64,000 nucleotides of DNA, from positions 602,527-666,526 of the forward strand of contig JAHISV010000005.1 in assembly GCA_018818065.1 (NCBI GenBank). Reading direction: 5' to 3'. Shown here piece after piece: positions 9,492 to 17,790 of the stretch. Position 1 is the stretch's first letter. The number at the start of each line of letters is the position of its first letter. Position numbers and translations under genes: made by a program. This DNA is from Bacteroidota bacterium (lineage in GTDB: Bacteria; Bacteroidota; Ignavibacteria; Ignavibacteriales; Melioribacteraceae). The notes under the pieces were generated by a model. It had not been told where the DNA came from. It worked only from the letters and a program-made list of their open reading frames with translations, and did not search any database.

Positions 9492-10283
9492 TCAAATCCT
9501 CCTCTTCAAAAAACCGCTTATCATATCATTAACAAACTTCGGGTTTTCAAGGGGAGCCAGATGCCCGGCTCGTGGCGCAACACCAAATTCACTATCCTTT
9601 ATCTTTTCGTGTATGGCGCGCATTACTGGTGGTGGTGTCAACTTATCCTGGGCTCCCACCAGAAGAAGTGTTGGGATTTTTATTTTTTTCAGGAAGGGAG
9701 TTGTGTTCGTCCGGCTTAGCATGGCCAGCAGCGAAGCTTTAACACCCTGCGGGTTATGTTGTTTTGCCTTATCTATAGTGGAATTAAAAACCGTTTTATT
9801 CTCCTTGTTCGCTTCCTCTGCAAAAAGAGGGGGAACGAATCCATCTACGAAACTCGCCAATCCCTCAATATTTATTTTATTAATGGCTCCGGCACGCGCA
9901 AGCTTTGTTATGTCGTTATCGGCTTCTGCTTTCGTGTCGCAAAGAATCAGGGCGTTAAAACGATCCTGAGCAAATTCTACAGCACGCAGGGCAATATAAC
10001 CACCCATGGAGAGTCCGCACAAAACAGCTTTTTCGATTTTCATATCTTCTATAATAGAAAAGAGATCATCCTTAAAAGCTTCCATGGTATATTGCGCATC
10101 ACCAACATGACTTTTACCTAAACCACGTATATCATACGATATACAGTAGTAATCCTTACTTAAGCCCTTAAACTGTTTATTCCACATTGAGTGGTCTAAG
10201 GGAAATCCATGTACAAAAATAATAGGTTGGTTTTTAGCGTTTCCGGCAGTTTTTACAAAAAGTCCGTTTATATATTTTTCCAT
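9492..10283 (-). CDS. Alpha/beta hydrolase
   Basis: 263-residue cytoplasmic alpha/beta-fold hydrolase resembling 3-oxoadipate enol-lactonase-type enzymes. The oxyanion region HGFPLDHSMW, the nucleophile elbow GLSMGG (Ser92), the acid loop GAQDKLTPP and the catalytic His in RAGHLAPLENP are all present. A longer in-frame start at 10343 is possible, but the ATG at 10283 has a textbook SD (GGAGGA at 10293-10298 on the minus strand, 9-base spacing) and starts the family-like segment. Substrate unknown. It is divergent from cysE and may share the inverted repeat at 10391-10408. Confidence 0.88.
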   Translation of the reverse strand: MEKYINGLFVKTAGNAKNQPIIFVHGFPLDHSMWNKQFKGLSKDYYCISYDIRGLGKSHVGDAQYTMEAFKDDLFSIIEDMKIEKAVLCGLSMGGYIALRAVEFAQDRFNALILCDTKAEADNDITKLARAGAINKINIEGLASFVDGFVPPLFAEEANKENKTVFNSTIDKAKQHNPQGVKASLLAMLSRTNTTPFLKKIKIPTLLLVGAQDKLTPPPVMRAIHEKIKDSEFGVAPRAGHLAPLENPKFVNDMISGFLKRRI

Positions 10284-10368
10284 TACAGTGTTTCCTCCAT
10301 GATTATAATATGCGATAATAGCAAAAATGATACTGATTGTCATCTTTTTGTCGTCTTAACGACTATTT

Positions 10369-10398
10369 AATATAATACTATATTTTCATACTTGACAA
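10369..10398 (-). promoter_or_regulatory. Candidate promoter of the alpha/beta hydrolase gene
   Basis: On the minus strand TTGTCA (10398-10393) is followed after 18 bases by TATATT (10374-10369), a reasonable sigma-70 match. Its -35 overlaps that of the divergent cysE promoter within the inverted repeat CTTGAC-AAAAAA-GTCAAG (10391-10408), so the two could compete or share an operator. Confidence 0.4.
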
Positions 10399-10420
10399 AA
10401 AAGTCAAGATTGATTAAAAT
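10392..10420 (+). promoter_or_regulatory. Candidate promoter of the cysE-cysK operon
   Basis: TTGACA (10392-10397), exactly 17 bases, TAAAAT (10415-10420). The predicted transcription start falls at about 10426-10428, on the ATG of the short leader frame. The -35 box lies in a 6-6-6 inverted repeat (CTTGAC, six A, GTCAAG; 10391-10408), a possible operator. Confidence 0.6.
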
Positions 10421-10426
10421 TGAGTC

Positions 10427-10516
10427 ATGAAAAATGAAAAATTAATATCTTCAGAAGAAAACCCCTCTCAAACTCACTTGAGAAACTCAGGGTACCTGTT
10501 TACTTGCATATGTTAA
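10427..10516 (+). CDS. Candidate leader peptide, possible cysteine sensor
   Basis: A 29-codon frame starts with ATG at the predicted transcription start, so it would be read from a leaderless mRNA; no SD is visible. The peptide begins MKNEKLISSEENPSQTH and ends with Tyr-Leu-Phe-Thr-Cys-Ile-Cys-stop, so two of its last three codons are Cys codons. It lies 95 bases upstream of cysE, the first committed enzyme of cysteine synthesis. Leaderless cysteine-rich leader peptides that attenuate cysteine genes are known in mycobacteria; the parallel here is inference. Chance occurrence of a short frame cannot be excluded. Confidence 0.45.
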   Translation: MKNEKLISSEENPSQTHLRNSGYLFTCIC

Positions 10517-10603
10517 TGCTCATTTTATGAGCACCCCAAACAAAAATTAAAATCATTTAAAATAAAATTTATTTGTAGTCAGCCTATGGCGAACTATAGG
10601 AGG
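10461..10603 (+). promoter_or_regulatory. Structured cysE leader
   Basis: Three potential hairpins can be drawn: TCTCAA-6-TTGAGA (10466-10483) enclosed by ACCC/GGGT (10461-10464, 10490-10493); TGCTCAT-TTT-ATGAGCA (10517-10533), starting directly after the leader-peptide stop; and CCTAT-8-ATAGG (10583-10600), whose right arm abuts and partly overlaps the cysE SD AGGAGG (10598-10603). Ribosome stalling at the terminal Cys codons could change which of these forms. None is followed by a strong T-run, so control of translation rather than classical termination is the more natural guess. It does not match a SAM riboswitch. Confidence 0.4.
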
Positions 10604-10611
10604 TTAATAAC

Positions 10612-11460
10612 TTGGAAAGCAAATTAGATTTGAATGGATTTGCAGCAGAACTTTTGAAAATAAGAAAATCACACTCGAGAACTTTGCCTGTTAAGGTCGA
10701 AACGCAAAAGTTCGTTGATGACCTGCTGCAGGTGCTGTTTCCGCATTTTACAGAACATATATATTACAGCCCGGAGGAGATTGAGAGCAAGCTGCATCTC
10801 TTGCGACGAAACCTTAAAAATATTTTGATATCTATTAATCTGGAGCCGTCTAGAATTGACCTGGTTGCCTCAGAGTTTATAAAAAGAATTCCAAAAATTA
10901 ACAAGAATCTCTGGAGTGATGCCGAGGCTATTTACAAGGGGGATCCCGCAGCCGAGAGCATTGACGAAGTGATACTTGCCTACCCTGGTTTTTTTGCCAT
11001 TGCTGTTTTTCGGTTTGCACATGAGTTGTACGAATTAAAAGTGCCGATTATCCCAAGGATAATGACAGAGTACGCCCACCAAAAATCGGGAGTAGATATT
11101 CATCCGGGAGCTACTATTGGTGAATCATTCTGCATTGATCATGGAACGGGAGTTGTAATTGGTGAGACTACAGTTATTGGTAATAATGTTAAGATATACC
11201 AGGGAGTTACTCTTGGTGCTCTAAGTGTGGATAAAGCGCTTGCCAACCAAAAACGGCATCCTACCATTGAGGACGGAGTTGTTATTTACGCGCAGGCAGT
11301 TATTCTTGGCGGTGAAACAATCATTGGAAAAGACAGCATTGTTGGAGGTAACAGCTGGGTAACGCAAAGCATACCTGCCTTTTCTGTTGTTTATAATAAG
11401 AGTGAAGTTAAGGTTAGAAACAGTGAAAATTATAAGGAACCCATAGATTTTGTAATCTAA
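10612..11460 (+). CDS. cysE: Serine O-acetyltransferase
   Basis: Transfers acetyl from acetyl-CoA to L-serine, making O-acetylserine, the substrate of the next gene product. 282 residues: an N-terminal helical domain (residues about 1-150), then a left-handed beta-helix of hexapeptide repeats (IHPGATIGESFCIDHGTG, IGETTVIGNNVKI, QGVTLGAL) with the catalytic His/Asp of the DHGTG segment, as in EpsC/CysE enzymes. The start is TTG at 10612: AGGAGG (10598-10603) is placed 8 bases before it and no better ATG is in frame. The gene ends 15 bases before cysK and forms an operon with it. Upstream leader suggests cysteine-responsive control. Confidence 0.95.
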   Translation: MESKLDLNGFAAELLKIRKSHSRTLPVKVETQKFVDDLLQVLFPHFTEHIYYSPEEIESKLHLLRRNLKNILISINLEPSRIDLVASEFIKRIPKINKNLWSDAEAIYKGDPAAESIDEVILAYPGFFAIAVFRFAHELYELKVPIIPRIMTEYAHQKSGVDIHPGATIGESFCIDHGTGVVIGETTVIGNNVKIYQGVTLGALSVDKALANQKRHPTIEDGVVIYAQAVILGGETIIGKDSIVGGNSWVTQSIPAFSVVYNKSEVKVRNSENYKEPIDFVI

Positions 11461-11475
11461 TTGAAAGGAAGTAAA

Positions 11476-12387
11476 ATGAAACTAAATAACATTTTGGAAG
11501 CAATTGGTAATACACCTCATGTGAGGATAAATAAGCTTTACGACAGAAACATAGAAGTCTGGATTAAACTGGAGCGTCAGAATCCGGGGGGCAGTATTAA
11601 AGACAGAATTGCCCTCTCTATGATTGAAGATGCTGAAAAGAGAGGAATACTGAAGGAAGGAAGTGTAATTGTTGAGCCTACTTCCGGGAATACTGGTATC
11701 GGTCTGGCGATGGTTGCCGCTGTAAAAGGATACAAGCTGATACTTGTAATGCCTGATTCAATGTCAGTTGAACGCCGCAAACTTATGTCAGCTTACGGCG
11801 CAACATTTGAGTTGACACCCCGCGAAAAAGGTATGAAAGGCGCTATTGAAAAAGCAAAACAAATTGTTGACTCAACTCCAAATGCATGGATGCCGCAGCA
11901 GTTTGAAAACCCGGCTAATATTTCTGTTCATCAGGCAACAACAGCGCTTGAAATTATTAGAGACTTCCCTGAGGGAATAGATTATTTGATAACAGGAGTT
12001 GGCACAGGTGGTCACATTACAGGCGTAGCAGAAGTATTGAAAGAGAAGTGGCCAAACCTGAAAGTTCTGGCAGTTGAACCTGCGCAATCACCTGTTATTG
12101 CCGGGGGAGAACCCGGACCGCATCCGCTGCAGGGAATTGGAGCCGGATTTATTCCCAAAAATCTTCATACTAATATTCTGGATGGAACTGTACCAGTTGA
12201 TAAGGAAGAAGCATTTGCATTTGCAAAAAGGGCGGCCAAGGAAGAAGGAATATTTGGTGGAATATCATCTGGAGCAACTCTTGCAGCTATAGGGAAAAAA
12301 TTAGCTGAGATACCTGAAGGAAGTACAGTCTTAGGTTTTAACTACGATACGGGGGAAAGATACCTCTCGATTGAGGATTTGTATTAG
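11476..12387 (+). CDS. cysK: Cysteine synthase A (O-acetylserine sulfhydrylase)
   Basis: PLP enzyme that makes L-cysteine from O-acetylserine and sulfide. 303 residues, normal for CysK. The PLP lysine is in NPGGSIKDR (Lys42), followed by the substrate loop PTSGNTG, the phosphate-binding [11 protein letters not shown], and the C-terminal [10 protein letters not shown]. An in-frame TTG at 11461 is possible, but AAAGGAAG at 11464-11471 is the SD for the ATG at 11476. It sits directly behind cysE; together they supply cysteine from sulfide, consistent with the sulfide-handling operon at 28.7-32 kb. Confidence 0.97.
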   Translation: MKLNNILEAIGNTPHVRINKLYDRNIEVWIKLERQNPGGSIKDRIALSMIEDAEKRGILKEGSVIVEPTSGNTGIGLAMVAAVKGYKLILVMPDSMSVERRKLMSAYGATFELTPREKGMKGAIEKAKQIVDSTPNAWMPQQFENPANISVHQATTALEIIRDFPEGIDYLITGVGTGGHITGVAEVLKEKWPNLKVLAVEPAQSPVIAGGEPGPHPLQGIGAGFIPKNLHTNILDGTVPVDKEEAFAFAKRAAKEEGIFGGISSGATLAAIGKKLAEIPEGSTVLGFNYDTGERYLSIEDLY

Positions 12388-12399
12388 GTGAATTTTTTG

Positions 12400-12430
12400 A
12401 TAACCTCCATTGGTTTTTAATGGAGGTTAT
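12400..12430 (+). terminator. Hairpin terminator after cysK
   Basis: A 12-bp perfect stem (ATAACCTCCATT, 12400-12411, with AATGGAGGTTAT, 12419-12430) with a 7-base loop, followed by TCTTACACTTT. The stem is strong and the T-run poor. Confidence 0.7.
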
Positions 12431-12507
12431 TCTTACACTTTAAATAGATTAAATCCTCTGACCCAGAGGAACTATCTGTGTAATAGATTCATTCTTAATA
12501 AATAGAG

Positions 12508-12536
12508 TAGACAACCATTGTTTCTTGTAATATATT
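12508..12536 (+). promoter_or_regulatory. Candidate promoter of the PAS histidine kinase gene
   Basis: TAGACA (12508-12513), 17 bases, TATATT (12531-12536). The predicted start site is near 12543, only about four bases before the ATG at 12547. The gene has no SD, so a nearly leaderless transcript would explain it. A 7-bp hairpin TCCTCTG-ACC-CAGAGGA lies upstream (12454-12470). Confidence 0.5.
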
Positions 12537-12546
12537 TATTGTTGAG

Positions 12547-14550
12547 ATGGATGAGAATAATTCAAATATCGAAGATCTGAAAAATCAGATTGCAAATCTT
12601 CAGGAAAAGTACGATGAGCTTCTACGCCAGGTTGAAAATTCCGTCTCTGAATCCCCATATAAACGATTAGCGGAAGAGAGCCGTGACGGAATTCTTATTA
12701 TTCAGGGAGAGGTAATTAAGTACCTGAATGATGGTTTTATTAAAATGGTCGGTTACGAGCGTGAAGAGGTAATTAATAAGAGTTATGGTGATTTTGTTCC
12801 ACCGGAAGAATTCGAAAAATTAAAAGTAAATGCCACTCGCCGGATTTCCGGGGAAGATGTTCCCTCGGTTTATGATACGGTTCTAATAACTAAAAATAAA
12901 ACCACTATTCCCATAGAAATTAATGTTGCAATTGCTGATGTAGAGGGAAAAACCGCCTTAGTAGTTGCGATACGTGATATTTCAATAATAGCTAAACATC
13001 AGCGTGAACGTGATAAAACGCTCCATTTCTTTAGAACACTTCTGGACACTATTCCCATCCCTGTCTTTTATAAAGATGCAAAAGGAATTTATGGAGGATG
13101 CAACAGAGGTTTTTCTGAACTTACCGGATTGGATGAGGCAAAACTTGTAGGATCTTCAGTCTTCGATCTGTTTGATGATGAATTAGCTCAAAAATATCAT
13201 GATGCGGATCAGACCGTATTCCGAAAAAGGGAAAAACAATCCTATGAAACAACAATTAGAAATATCGATGGTGAGATGAAGGATGTTATTCTCGTCAAGG
13301 ATGTTTTCTATAGGCAAGATGGAGAAATTGGTGGTTTGGTTGGTGTTGTTTTTGACATTTCGGATCGGAAAAAGATAGCGAAAGAACTTGAGGAAAAAAC
13401 AAAGTTCCTGGAATCTTTATTAAGAAAACTACCGGTTGTACTTTTCAGTGTGAACAGTAATGGAATTTTTACTTTATCAGAGGGTGAGGGCTTAAAAGCT
13501 TTTGGACTAAAGCCAGGGGAGGTTGTTGGCAGATCTATCTATGATGTTTACAAAACTGATGGAAAAGTTCTGGATTCTTTTAACCGGGCCTTAAGTGGAG
13601 AGATGTTTATCGAGCAGGGTTATTTTAATGATTATTTTTTCGAAACTTATTACACCCCGATGTTTGATAAGAATAAGAAGATTGAGGGGATAATTGGTAT
13701 CGGATTAGATATTACTAAAAGAAAAAAGGCGCAGGAAGAGATTCAAAAATACATCTTAGAATTGCAGGAAAACAAGCAGAAGTTGGAAGAGTATTCAAAA
13801 CATCTTTCTGTAAAGAATCAAGAACTTGAAGAATCGGAGCAGAACTTAATTGAATTAAATACAAGCAAAGATAAATTCTTTTCAATAATTTCTCACGATT
13901 TGAGAAGTCCTTTTACTTCTCTTATTGGTTTAAGTGATTTTATGTATAGCGATTTTGAAGAGCTCGAGAGGGAAGAGCTCAAGCAAGGATTAGGCTCATT
14001 CAACAGAAATGCCCGTAATATTTTTGCTTTACTCGAGAACCTTCTTGCATGGGCTAAAATTCAGATGGGGCGTCAGGAAATCGATTTAAAAGAGGTTAAT
14101 CTTAAGGAGGTAGTATTAAGTATTGGCGAAGTTTTCAAACTGAACCTTAAGAACAAAAATATTTCCTTCGACGTAAACATTCTTGAGGATATAGTCTTGT
14201 TTGTTGATCAGAATATGCTTGATGCGGCAGTAAGAAATTTAATTTCTAATTGTATCAAATTTACTCCAAAGGATGGAAAAATTACGGTCAGTGCGAGCTG
14301 TCAGAATTCTCTCTGTATAGTGGAAATTGCAGATACCGGAGTTGGAATGGAAGAAAATCAGATTCAACAATTGTTTTCCCTGGAATCCGTTAAATCTACT
14401 CCGGGATTGGAAGGAGAGACAGGCAGCGGGCTTGGGTTAGTTCTGGCAAAAGAATTAATTGAAGCTAACGGTGGTCAAATTGCAGTAGATAGTGTTGTTG
14501 GAAAAGGCACAACGTTTAAAATAACATTTCCATATCTAAAGAAAAGCTAA
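12547..14550 (+). CDS. PAS-domain sensor histidine kinase
   Basis: 667-residue soluble (no membrane segment) hybrid-free histidine kinase. Order: short coiled coil (residues 5-40), three PAS domains (about 48-150, 155-275, 285-395), a long coiled coil (395-440), a HisKA domain with the phosphorylatable His450 in SIISHDLRSPFTSL, and an HATPase_c domain with N box NLISNCIKFTP, G1 DTGVGM and G2 GSGLGLVLAKEL. It should sense a cytoplasmic or redox signal and phosphorylate a response regulator that is not adjacent. PAS1 ends with EGKTALVVAIRDIS, PAS2 with GVVFDISDRKK, PAS3 with GIGLDITKRKK. Convergent with rtcB, overlapping it by 4 bases. Confidence 0.92.
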   Translation: MDENNSNIEDLKNQIANLQEKYDELLRQVENSVSESPYKRLAEESRDGILIIQGEVIKYLNDGFIKMVGYEREEVINKSYGDFVPPEEFEKLKVNATRRISGEDVPSVYDTVLITKNKTTIPIEINVAIADVEGKTALVVAIRDISIIAKHQRERDKTLHFFRTLLDTIPIPVFYKDAKGIYGGCNRGFSELTGLDEAKLVGSSVFDLFDDELAQKYHDADQTVFRKREKQSYETTIRNIDGEMKDVILVKDVFYRQDGEIGGLVGVVFDISDRKKIAKELEEKTKFLESLLRKLPVVLFSVNSNGIFTLSEGEGLKAFGLKPGEVVGRSIYDVYKTDGKVLDSFNRALSGEMFIEQGYFNDYFFETYYTPMFDKNKKIEGIIGIGLDITKRKKAQEEIQKYILELQENKQKLEEYSKHLSVKNQELEESEQNLIELNTSKDKFFSIISHDLRSPFTSLIGLSDFMYSDFEELEREELKQGLGSFNRNARNIFALLENLLAWAKIQMGRQEIDLKEVNLKEVVLSIGEVFKLNLKNKNISFDVNILEDIVLFVDQNMLDAAVRNLISNCIKFTPKDGKITVSASCQNSLCIVEIADTGVGMEENQIQQLFSLESVKSTPGLEGETGSGLGLVLAKELIEANGGQIAVDSVVGKGTTFKITFPYLKKS

Positions 14551-15998
14551 CCTTTAATTACACCAAAAGGTTTTAGTTTAACAACTTTTTTAGTAATTCC
14601 CGCATTATGCATTATATCAACAACATCCGTTACATCCTTATAGACATAGGGCATTTCTTCCGCAATAGTTTTCATACCTTTTGCTCGTATCTCAACACCA
14701 AATCTTCGCATCTCGCTCAACAAATCTTTGCCTTTGCCCATTTTAATTGCTTTATGACGGCTGGCAACTCTGCCTGCACCATGGCAGGAACTTCCGAAAG
14801 TTTCATCCATAGATTTTTGAGATCCCGCCGCGATGTATGAGTATCTCCCCATATCTCCGGGAATAAGCACGGGTTGTCCTACAAACCTGTATCTTTCAGG
14901 AATCAGCTTCCCCGGCGGGAATGCCCTGGTTGCTCCCTTTCTGTGGACACACAATTGCTTTGGTCTACCATCTATATTGTGTTCTTCCATTTTAGCAATA
15001 TTGTGGGCAACATCATAAAGAAGTTCAAAACCAAGTTCGCTGTTCGATATGCCAAGAGAACGAATGAGTGATTTTTCAGTCAGGTGCATAATAATCTGTC
15101 TGTTATTCCAGGCAAAGTTTGCGGCACATTTCATGGCGTTAAAGTAATCGGTTCCCTCCTGCGATTTAACAGGTGCGCATGCTAACTGTCGGTCGGGTAA
15201 ATTGAATCCAAATCTCTGCTCGGCTTTAACGAGTCTTTGCAAATAATCGTCGCAAATCTGATATCCCAATCCACGGGAACCAGTGTGTATTTGAATCACT
15301 ACTTGTCCCATAAATAATCCGAAAGTTTCGGCAATTTCATTATTAAATATTTCATCAACTACATCAATTTCTAAAAAATGATTTCCCGAACCAAGAGTAC
15401 CTGCCTGATCAAGTCCCCTTTCAATAGCCCGTTCGCTTACCGCAGATGGATCAGCTCCTTCCATTTTACCATTTTCTTCTGTAAAAAGTAAATCCTGCTC
15501 TACACCAAATCCATTGTCAATAGCCCACTCACTACCATCTTTCAATATCCTTTTCAATTCTTTTACACAAAGCTTCTTAATTGCCCCGCTGGAACCAACC
15601 CCTGTCGGGACAGATTTGAACAAGTCCTCAATTATTTTTGTGATTCGGGTACTTATCTCCTTGTGATGGAGCGATGTTTTGACTACCCGAACTCCGCAGT
15701 TTATATCATACCCAACACCGCCGGGCGAGATCACTCCTTCATTAATATCCGTGGCAGCAACACCTCCTATGGGAAAGCCATAACCCCAATGAATATCAGG
15801 CATAGCGAGACTGTATTTCTCAATTCCGGGAAGGTGGGCAACATTAACAACCTGTTTAATGGCATCCTCTTTGGCAAGAAAATTTTCGAGCATGCTTTGG
15901 GTAGTATAAATTCTGCCTGGTACACGCATTCCCTTGCTCATGGGGATTTCCCATAGATTCTCATGTATTCTTGTTAATTCCACTCCATTAATAATCAT
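14547..15998 (-). CDS. rtcB: RNA-splicing ligase RtcB
   Basis: Mn2+/GTP-dependent ligase joining 2',3'-cyclic phosphate (or 3'-phosphate) and 5'-OH RNA ends, used in RNA repair and tRNA healing. 483 residues, normal for the long bacterial form. Key motifs: AMPDIHWGYGFPIGGV, GVGYDINCGVR (metal-binding Cys), GSGNHFLEID, IHTGSRGLG, and SSCHGAGR with the guanylated His406. No intein. The start at 15998 begins MIINGVELTRI. It follows the archease gene by 14 bases, forming an archease-rtcB operon. No RtcR-type regulator is nearby. Confidence 0.97.
   Translation of the reverse strand: MIINGVELTRIHENLWEIPMSKGMRVPGRIYTTQSMLENFLAKEDAIKQVVNVAHLPGIEKYSLAMPDIHWGYGFPIGGVAATDINEGVISPGGVGYDINCGVRVVKTSLHHKEISTRITKIIEDLFKSVPTGVGSSGAIKKLCVKELKRILKDGSEWAIDNGFGVEQDLLFTEENGKMEGADPSAVSERAIERGLDQAGTLGSGNHFLEIDVVDEIFNNEIAETFGLFMGQVVIQIHTGSRGLGYQICDDYLQRLVKAEQRFGFNLPDRQLACAPVKSQEGTDYFNAMKCAANFAWNNRQIIMHLTEKSLIRSLGISNSELGFELLYDVAHNIAKMEEHNIDGRPKQLCVHRKGATRAFPPGKLIPERYRFVGQPVLIPGDMGRYSYIAAGSQKSMDETFGSSCHGAGRVASRHKAIKMGKGKDLLSEMRRFGVEIRAKGMKTIAEEMPYVYKDVTDVVDIMHNAGITKKVVKLKPFGVIKG
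14549..14576 (+). terminator. Possible terminator of the kinase gene, inside the rtcB 3' end
   Basis: AACCTTT (14549-14555) and AAAGGTT (14566-14572) form a 7-bp stem with a 10-base loop, followed by TTAG and another T-run. It lies in the last codons of the convergent rtcB gene, as expected when two genes overlap tail to tail. Confidence 0.45.
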
Positions 15999-16012
15999 AC
16001 TTGCTCATCAAA

Positions 16013-16438
16013 CTAAATATCAAAAATAAGATTTGTTTTATACCCTTCATTTGTTTTTACAACTGCAAGCTGGTGGTAGGTTATGGCTTTTATCTCTTCT
16101 TTTAACTCCAATTTATTTTTGCCGGATTCATGCCCTGCAACATTAATTTTCGCCTTAAAACCATTCTCAAATATTAGCCTAGCATTTATTATTTTTTCCG
16201 GCACCCATCCTTTTTCGGTAAGCAAGTAATTTATCTCTCTTAAAAAATCTACGATAAGTTCCTCAATCGAATTCCCCTGAAGAGAAAGAGTAATATCTTT
16301 GGCAGCATTGTATTTATGCTGCGGCAAAACAGAATTTTTGTAAGCGCCTAGTGCGGCTGAAAAAAGCGCTTCCTGCGTTGTAGCAATCAGTTGATAAGCC
16401 AGGTCTGCTGTGTGATCTATTTCTTTGAATGTATACAT
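16013..16438 (-). CDS. Archease, RtcB activator
   Basis: 141-residue archease. It helps RtcB become guanylated and turn over, and it lies directly upstream of rtcB in the same operon. Family features: N-terminal MYTFKEIDHTADLAYQL with the metal-binding Asp of DHTAD, the central EELIVDFLREINYLL, and the C-terminal EIKAITYHQLAV with conserved His and the final acidic region LIFDI. A longer frame starting at 16555 is open, but the family begins at the ATG at 16438, and the extra 39 residues have no family match and run into the divergent neighbour's SD. Confidence 0.93.
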   Translation of the reverse strand: MYTFKEIDHTADLAYQLIATTQEALFSAALGAYKNSVLPQHKYNAAKDITLSLQGNSIEELIVDFLREINYLLTEKGWVPEKIINARLIFENGFKAKINVAGHESGKNKLELKEEIKAITYHQLAVVKTNEGYKTNLIFDI

Positions 16439-16554
16439 TTTTACATTGTACTTGGTATTAATTCTTAATAATATAAAACAAAATTTCCAATGAAAAGTTT
16501 TCTGCTTTATACTTATACGCAATAATATCTTATTAACCGGCACTGGGGGTGGCA

Positions 16555-17622
16555 ATGGTAAGAGTAATTATCATTTTTTTCACAATAGCTTCATCTCTTT
16601 TTTCTCAAAACAATGACAACTACATTAAGGGGCGTGTAACTGAGAGTGCGACCGGTAAACCTTTACCCGGAGCAAATGTTTACTTGAATGAAACCATGAT
16701 TGGAACCACTTCAGATCTTTCAGGGAATTTCATTATTAAAAACATACCAGCTGGCACATACGAGCTGATCACTTCAATGATTGGGTTTGATGTTGAAACA
16801 AGCAGGATTGTTTTTAGAGACGGAACTCACATTGCTTTTAACGTAGAACTGAATGAAAAGCTTTATGATTTTGGAACGGTGGTTGTCGAGGCGGAGAAAG
16901 ACGATACATGGCAGCAAAATCTTATATTCTTTAAAAAGCTGTTCCTTGGTCAATCAAATTTCGCTGAGGGGTGTGTAATTCAAAATGAAACCAGCCTGGA
17001 GTTTGACAGAGAAGCTGACAGGTTTTATGTCCATACTTATGAACCATTAAAAATTGTTAATAACTCTTTAGGATATCAGCTGAACTGCGATTTAATAGAG
17101 TTTTACTATTCTGAGGCGGAAAACAGTTATAAATATTTAATCAAAACCTTTTTTAAGGATCTGAGTTCGGAAGATAACATGAAGGGGTATCATTGGACTA
17201 TCAATCGCTCTAATGCTTATTATGGTTCTTTCCATCATTTTCTTAAAGCTCTGGCAAAAAAAGAAGCTGTTAAAGATGGCTTCGAAATTAAGTTATCCAA
17301 AATAGCTGATTATCATATTGATTTGGAGAGCCCCGAGGGATATGGAACCCTTAATGAGAATCAGATAACCGAAGATGATGAATACGGGGTGTTGCAAAAA
17401 ATTGTTTTTGATGATTATTTAAGGGTACTTTATAATGATCCATTAAGTAAAAAGCGCATTCTCTCCTACCTGAAGCTGCGTGGATTTGAGGCTACTATTG
17501 ATGAGGAAGGCGCTCTCATGGAATCAATGCCATTTCAATTCTTTGGTACCTGGGCTCTTCGCGGCGTTGCTGATATGCTGCCTCGCAATTTTGAGCCGGT
17601 AGGTTCTGGCATGAATAAATAA
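16555..17622 (+). CDS. Exported protein with carboxypeptidase-like regulatory domain (copy 1)
   Basis: 355-residue protein of unknown function. Signal peptide (VIIIFFTIASSLFSQ), then a carboxypeptidase-like regulatory beta-sandwich (residues about 22-110: IKGRVTESATGKPLPGANVY to FNVELNEKLYDFG). The remaining 240 residues match its neighbour at 17791 along the whole length (WQxxLIFFKKxFLG, NNSLGYxxxCDLxEF, YKxxIKTFFK, PFQxxGxWAxxGVADMLPR), resembling the middle part of DUF5686-type proteins. A GTG at 16549 is in frame; the ATG at 16555 is preferred because GGGGGTGG just before it can serve as SD. First of a co-directional run of surface or envelope genes. Confidence 0.8.
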   Translation: MVRVIIIFFTIASSLFSQNNDNYIKGRVTESATGKPLPGANVYLNETMIGTTSDLSGNFIIKNIPAGTYELITSMIGFDVETSRIVFRDGTHIAFNVELNEKLYDFGTVVVEAEKDDTWQQNLIFFKKLFLGQSNFAEGCVIQNETSLEFDREADRFYVHTYEPLKIVNNSLGYQLNCDLIEFYYSEAENSYKYLIKTFFKDLSSEDNMKGYHWTINRSNAYYGSFHHFLKALAKKEAVKDGFEIKLSKIADYHIDLESPEGYGTLNENQITEDDEYGVLQKIVFDDYLRVLYNDPLSKKRILSYLKLRGFEATIDEEGALMESMPFQFFGTWALRGVADMLPRNFEPVGSGMNK

Positions 17623-17674
17623 AAACAATTGGACTAGTTTAGTTCTATCAGTTTAAAATTTCTACGTTTCTACC

Positions 17675-17708
17675 GCACCGGGCATTCCATTCTTTAGATG
17701 CCTGGTGC
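17675..17708 (+). terminator. Hairpin between the two paralogues
   Basis: GCACCGGGCAT (17675-17685) pairs with ATGCCTGGTGC (17698-17708) with one G-T pair and a 12-base loop. No T-run follows, so it is either a weak terminator, an RNA processing site or a dispersed hairpin. Confidence 0.5.
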
Positions 17709-17721
17709 ATAATTAATGCCT

Positions 17722-17749
17722 TTCACAAAAAGTGACTAATTACTATATT
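17722..17749 (+). promoter_or_regulatory. Candidate promoter of the 17791 gene
   Basis: TTCACA (17722-17727), 16 bases, TATATT (17744-17749), each one base off the sigma-70 consensus. It lies between the hairpin at 17675-17708 and the start codon. Confidence 0.4.
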
Positions 17750-17790
17750 CACTCACCCTCGCCTTTCAAAATCATTATTTTGGAGTCACG

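Noticed and set aside
9613-10121. Two overlapping plus-strand frames opposite the alpha/beta hydrolase
   Set aside because: The hydrolase has all catalytic motifs; the opposite frames have none.
10440-10610. SAM riboswitch upstream of cysE
   Set aside because: The conserved SAM-I core is not present; only simple hairpins and the short frame are.
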